A stretch of 43,386 nucleotides of DNA, from assembly GCA_030697825.1 (NCBI GenBank), contig JAUYOW010000163.1, positions 1-43,386 of the forward strand, written 5' to 3'. A program made the translations under genes and the position numbers. This stretch comes from Gemmatimonadales bacterium. GTDB taxonomy: Bacteria; Gemmatimonadota; Gemmatimonadetes; Gemmatimonadales; JACORV01. Below are positions 40,579 to 43,386 of the stretch, in pieces. A model generated the notes under the pieces. It was not told where the DNA came from, did not search any database, and was given only the letters and a program-made list of their open reading frames with translations. How positions within the stretch are numbered: position 1 is the first letter of the stretch; each line of letters opens with the position of its first letter.

Positions 40579-42273
40579 TCATATCTCCCTCCGCCGCATC
40601 GCCTGGCTGATGTGGTCGCACGTCCGCCACGCCAGCGCCATGATGGTCCAAGTCGGATTCTTGTCCGCCTGCGAGACGAACGGCCCGCCGTCCGCGACGA
40701 AGAGGTTGGGGACTTCGTGCGCCTGGCAGTTGGAGTTGAGCACCGACGTCGCAGGGTCGCTCCCCATCTTCGTTCCGCCCAGCTCGTGGATGATCCTGCC
40801 GCCCGCGGCGATGCCGTACTCCTGCTCACGCGTGGGCATGGAGGAGAAGACCTGTCCGCCCATCGCGTCCACCAAGTTGCGGAAGGTCTGCTGCATGTGG
40901 CGGACCTGGTTGTACTCGTGGTCGGTCCACTGCCAGTGGAAACGCAGCACCGGAATGCCCCACCGGTCGCGCACGTCGGGGTCGAGCTCGCAGTACGAGC
41001 CGTCGTTGGGGATCATCTCTCCTCGGCCCGAAAAGCCGATCGTCGTGCCCCAGTAGCGGCGGTAGTCGTTCTTCAGGGTGCGGCCCCATCCGCCGCCGTT
41101 GGGATAGCGGTGGATGCCGCCGAAGAACCCCGCGCCCGGCTGGCCCAGGCCGCCCCAAACCTCGATGTGGTAGCCGCGCGGGAAGTCCAGTTGCCGATTG
41201 TCCAGCCACCACGGCATGTAGACGTGGCCGCCGCCGACGCCATCCTCGTTGTAGCGCTTCCGGCCGACGAGGCGCGGGATGAAGCCGGCGACGTCGGTGC
41301 CCGTCGTGTCGGTGATGGCTTTCCCGACGGCGCCGCTCGAGTTCGCGAGTCCCTGCGGGAATCGCGACGACTTCGAGTTGAGCAGCAGCCGCGCCGACTC
41401 GCAGGCGCTCGCCGCGAGCACCACGACGCGCGCGCGCACGCGCTTGTCCCCTCCGTCGGTCTTGTCGATGTACTGCACGCCGGTGGCGCGCCCGCGGTCG
41501 TCAACGGTGACCTCGCGCACCATCGCGTTCGTGACCAGCGTGAGGCGCCCGGTGGCGCGGGCGGGCGCCAGCAGCACGTTGGTGCTCGAGAAATTCGCGT
41601 GAACCGCGCAGCCGCGGTTGCACTGGCCGCAGTAGTGGCAAGCCGCGCGGCCGTTAAGCGGGCGCGTGAGGATCGAGAGCCGCGCCGGGACGCACGTCAC
41701 GTTCAACCGTTTCGACGCGTCCATCACGAGCAGCTCATACGCGCGTGGCCGGGGCGGCGGCTGGAAGACCCCGTCGGGCTGGTTGTGCAGCCCCTCGTTG
41801 CTGCCGAAGAGCCCCACCAGCCGATCGAGGCGGTCGTAATAGGGCTTGATGTCGTCGTAGGTGATGGGCCAGTTGGGGGAGAGTCCGTCGAGGTCGCCGC
41901 GGCGGAAGTCGTCGGGGCCGAAGCGGAGGGAGATGCGGCCCCAGTGGTTGGTGCGGCCGCCCACCATCCGCGCGCGCCACCAGTCGAACCGGGTGCCCTC
42001 CGCCCGCGTATACGGCTCGCCGTCTATCTCCCAGCCGCCGATGCAGGCGTCGAATTCGCCGAAGGGCCGTTCGCGGGTGGAGGCGCCACGCCGCTGGGTC
42101 GCGTAGTTCGGCCGCATCATCGCGCCGTCCGTGGCATTGTCCCACGGGCCACCGGCTTCGAGGATGATGACTCTCGCGCCGGCCCGGGTGAGGGCGTAGG
42201 CGGCCATGCCGCCACCGGCACCGGAACCCACGATGCAGACGTCGTAATCGTCGCGCTGGGACTGAGGTCGCAC
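40579..42273 (-). CDS. GMC-family FAD oxidoreductase
   Basis: 564 residues. FAD-binding loop GSGAGGGMAAYALTRAGARV with LEAGG at the N-terminus; GMC C-terminal signatures HELGGTKMGSDPATSVL, DGGPFVSQADKNPTWTIMAL. A cysteine-rich segment, CHYCGQCNRGC, near the middle could bind an iron-sulfur cluster or a disulfide. With the subunit-3 protein downstream it forms a sugar dehydrogenase of the glucoside/pyranose 3-dehydrogenase or gluconate dehydrogenase type, oxidising at the periplasmic side and passing electrons to a cytochrome or quinone. GTG 42273 has AGGAG about 6 nt upstream. Confidence 0.92.
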   Translation of the reverse strand: MRPQSQRDDYDVCIVGSGAGGGMAAYALTRAGARVIILEAGGPWDNATDGAMMRPNYATQRRGASTRERPFGEFDACIGGWEIDGEPYTRAEGTRFDWWRARMVGGRTNHWGRISLRFGPDDFRRGDLDGLSPNWPITYDDIKPYYDRLDRLVGLFGSNEGLHNQPDGVFQPPPRPRAYELLVMDASKRLNVTCVPARLSILTRPLNGRAACHYCGQCNRGCAVHANFSSTNVLLAPARATGRLTLVTNAMVREVTVDDRGRATGVQYIDKTDGGDKRVRARVVVLAASACESARLLLNSKSSRFPQGLANSSGAVGKAITDTTGTDVAGFIPRLVGRKRYNEDGVGGGHVYMPWWLDNRQLDFPRGYHIEVWGGLGQPGAGFFGGIHRYPNGGGWGRTLKNDYRRYWGTTIGFSGRGEMIPNDGSYCELDPDVRDRWGIPVLRFHWQWTDHEYNQVRHMQQTFRNLVDAMGGQVFSSMPTREQEYGIAAGGRIIHELGGTKMGSDPATSVLNSNCQAHEVPNLFVADGGPFVSQADKNPTWTIMALAWRTCDHISQAMRRREI

Positions 42274-42556
42274 AGGGTCTCCTGACGGGATCGGGCGTGG
42301 ATGACCCCTATAGGGTAGCGCGCGGAGGGGTGGTTCAGGAAGAGGGCGGCCTTGGGTCTTGCGTGCCGAAGGCGGACGTTGCATCGTGGAGGTGGCGGCG
42401 ATCCACGCCCAACCTCTTCGACCCTCCCCCAGCGGGGGTCCTTGTGAGGCAAAGGGGGGCACACTCCCGGATCGGCATCGCAAGGGCCTTTGGCGCCGCG
42501 GGCGTCGCTGCTGGGGGGCGTGTACCGTGGCTTCACCAAAGGACTGAGAGACCACG
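42274..42556. other. intergenic region between divergent GMC and DUF4287 genes
   Basis: No credible gene. Contents: a CCCTATAGGG palindrome at 42305-42314 that can supply a minus-strand -10 box (TATAGG) about 30 nt before the GMC start; a CCCCC-AGC-GGGGG hairpin at 42426-42438; G-rich stretches around 42455 and 42513. I see no repeat copy or RNA gene. Confidence 0.5.
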
Positions 42557-43342
42557 ATGCCGACCAACAAGGATTTCAAGCGCCTGGTTCGCGGGCGCAT
42601 GAAGAAGACGGGCGAATCCTACACCGCCGCCCGCTCACACCTCCTCCGACAGAGAAGCAACCCCAGCCGCAAGGCCTCGATCTCGCGCGGCGCGTTTGCT
42701 TCGCGCGCCTCGGTCGCGACCGCCGCACCATTCACGCCGGTCATTGCCGAGCCACTGGTCACTTCCGCCACAACCGACCTCGCCCGCATCGCAGGGATGA
42801 GTGATGAGGCCGTCAAGAAGGCGACCGGCTGCCCGTGGGCCAAGTGGGTCAAGGCGCTCGACCACGTCGAGGCGTACACGTGGCCGCATCGCGAGATCGC
42901 CGACTACGTCCACGAAAAGTACAAGGTCCCGGACTGGTGGACGCAGATGGTGACGGTGGGCTACGAGCGCATCAAGGGGCTGCGGGCCAAGGGCCAGCGC
43001 CGCGGCGGCGGATACGAGGCGACCAGGAGCAAGGTCTTCCCCGTGCCGCTCGGCCGGCTCTATCGCGCCTTCCACGACAGCCGCACGCGGGCGCGCTGGC
43101 TTTCCGGCGTGGCGCTGAAGGTGCGCACGGCGACCCGTGAGAAGTCCATGCGGATCGCCTGGCCGGACGGGACATCGGTGGAGGCCTACTTCACCGGCAC
43201 GGGCGCGGCGATGAGCCTGGTCCAGATCCAGCACCGAAAGCTGGTGGACCAGGCCGACGCCGCACGACGCAAGGCGTATTGGTCGGAGCGGTTGGCCGCC
43301 CTGGGCGAGATCCTCGCGCCGGCGGTGAAGAAGACGGCGTAG
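42557..43342 (+). CDS. DUF4287 protein with C-terminal SRPBCC-like domain
   Basis: 261 residues in three parts. The N-terminus (FKRLVRGRMKKTGESYTAARSHLL, about 6-30) is a short motif seen at the start of many unrelated soil-bacterial proteins. The middle (about 85-145; GCPWAKWVKALDHVEAYTWP, EIADYVHEKYKVPDWWTQMV) is DUF4287. The C-terminal 90 residues (FPVPLGRLYRAFHDSRTRAR, WLSGVALKVRTATREKSM, VQIQHRKLVDQADAARRKAY) resemble an SRPBCC/AHSA1 ligand-binding domain. Function unknown. Start ATG 42557 with GAGAG some 9 nt upstream. No signal or membrane helix. Confidence 0.85.
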   Translation: MPTNKDFKRLVRGRMKKTGESYTAARSHLLRQRSNPSRKASISRGAFASRASVATAAPFTPVIAEPLVTSATTDLARIAGMSDEAVKKATGCPWAKWVKALDHVEAYTWPHREIADYVHEKYKVPDWWTQMVTVGYERIKGLRAKGQRRGGGYEATRSKVFPVPLGRLYRAFHDSRTRARWLSGVALKVRTATREKSMRIAWPDGTSVEAYFTGTGAAMSLVQIQHRKLVDQADAARRKAYWSERLAALGEILAPAVKKTA

Positions 43343-43386
43343 AGAGTTACAGCAGGCGCTGAAAAAGGGCCGGTCCCGGGTGGGGC

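Noticed and set aside
1-43386. CRISPR array, rRNA operon, prophage or integrase
   Set aside because: No regularly spaced repeats, rRNA signatures or phage structural genes were seen anywhere in the window.

Overview
The window looks like chromosomal DNA from a high-GC Gram-negative soil-type bacterium, most likely a member of the Gemmatimonadota. This is an inference from gene content: an N-terminal Ser/Thr kinase fused to a TolB/FlgO-like domain and coupled to a PD40 propeller lipoprotein, a DUF5916 outer-membrane protein, DUF1080 proteins, MglA/MglB, a complete-looking kynurenine cluster, and frequent GTG/TTG starts. There is no rRNA, CRISPR array or prophage. Genes are densely packed, many with 1-4 nt start/stop overlaps.

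Left part (1-10.3 kb). An NmrA-type NAD(P)-binding protein and a thioesterase are followed by a divergent cold-shock gene with a hairpin terminator, a DUF2238 membrane protein and a tandem-domain universal stress protein. A GAF histidine kinase, an OmpR-type response regulator and a TPCP-motif P1B-like ATPase form a signalling/transport unit. On the minus strand are grpE, dnaJ and two tandem paralogous four-helix membrane proteins resembling a piece of haem-copper oxidase subunit I.

10.3-20 kb. An ECF sigma factor, a membrane anti-sigma-like protein and a two-PDZ secreted protein form one unit. Next is a tryptophan catabolic locus. The minus-strand operon carries 3-hydroxyanthranilate dioxygenase, ACMS decarboxylase, kynureninase, kynurenine 3-monooxygenase and tryptophan 2,3-dioxygenase. 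The converging plus-strand pair encodes 2-aminomuconate semialdehyde dehydrogenase and a RidA-type 2-aminomuconate deaminase. Arylformamidase is not recognisable.

20-27.1 kb. A minus-strand housekeeping block: alpha/beta hydrolase, cinA (with an in-frame repeat insertion), pgsA, mglA (with an internal insertion), mglB, a small membrane protein, recR, ybaB, dnaX, tRNA-Asn(GTT) and a gene for the small SRP RNA. The tRNA ends only 5 nt before the dnaX start.

27.1-42.3 kb. A decayed DMT-type transporter fragment runs into a DUF1080 gene. A kinase/propeller pair is followed by a sugar-type MFS transporter and a Tat-type Gfo/Idh/MocA protein, then a scar with an IS110 transposase remnant and a DUF433/DUF5615 toxin-antitoxin pair whose toxin is broken. 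A second DUF1080 gene, a DUF5916 outer-membrane protein, a second Gfo/Idh/MocA protein, a GlcDH-subunit-3-like Tat protein and a GMC oxidoreductase complete the region. The combination suggests oxidative (3-keto) glycoside processing. The last gene is a DUF4287 + SRPBCC-like protein.

Three non-coding repeat structures stand out: a heptamer-based inverted repeat upstream of grpE with a partial copy 30 kb away, a cluster of TGAA/TTCA-loop hairpins upstream of the kinase, and the 8-mer repeat inside cinA.
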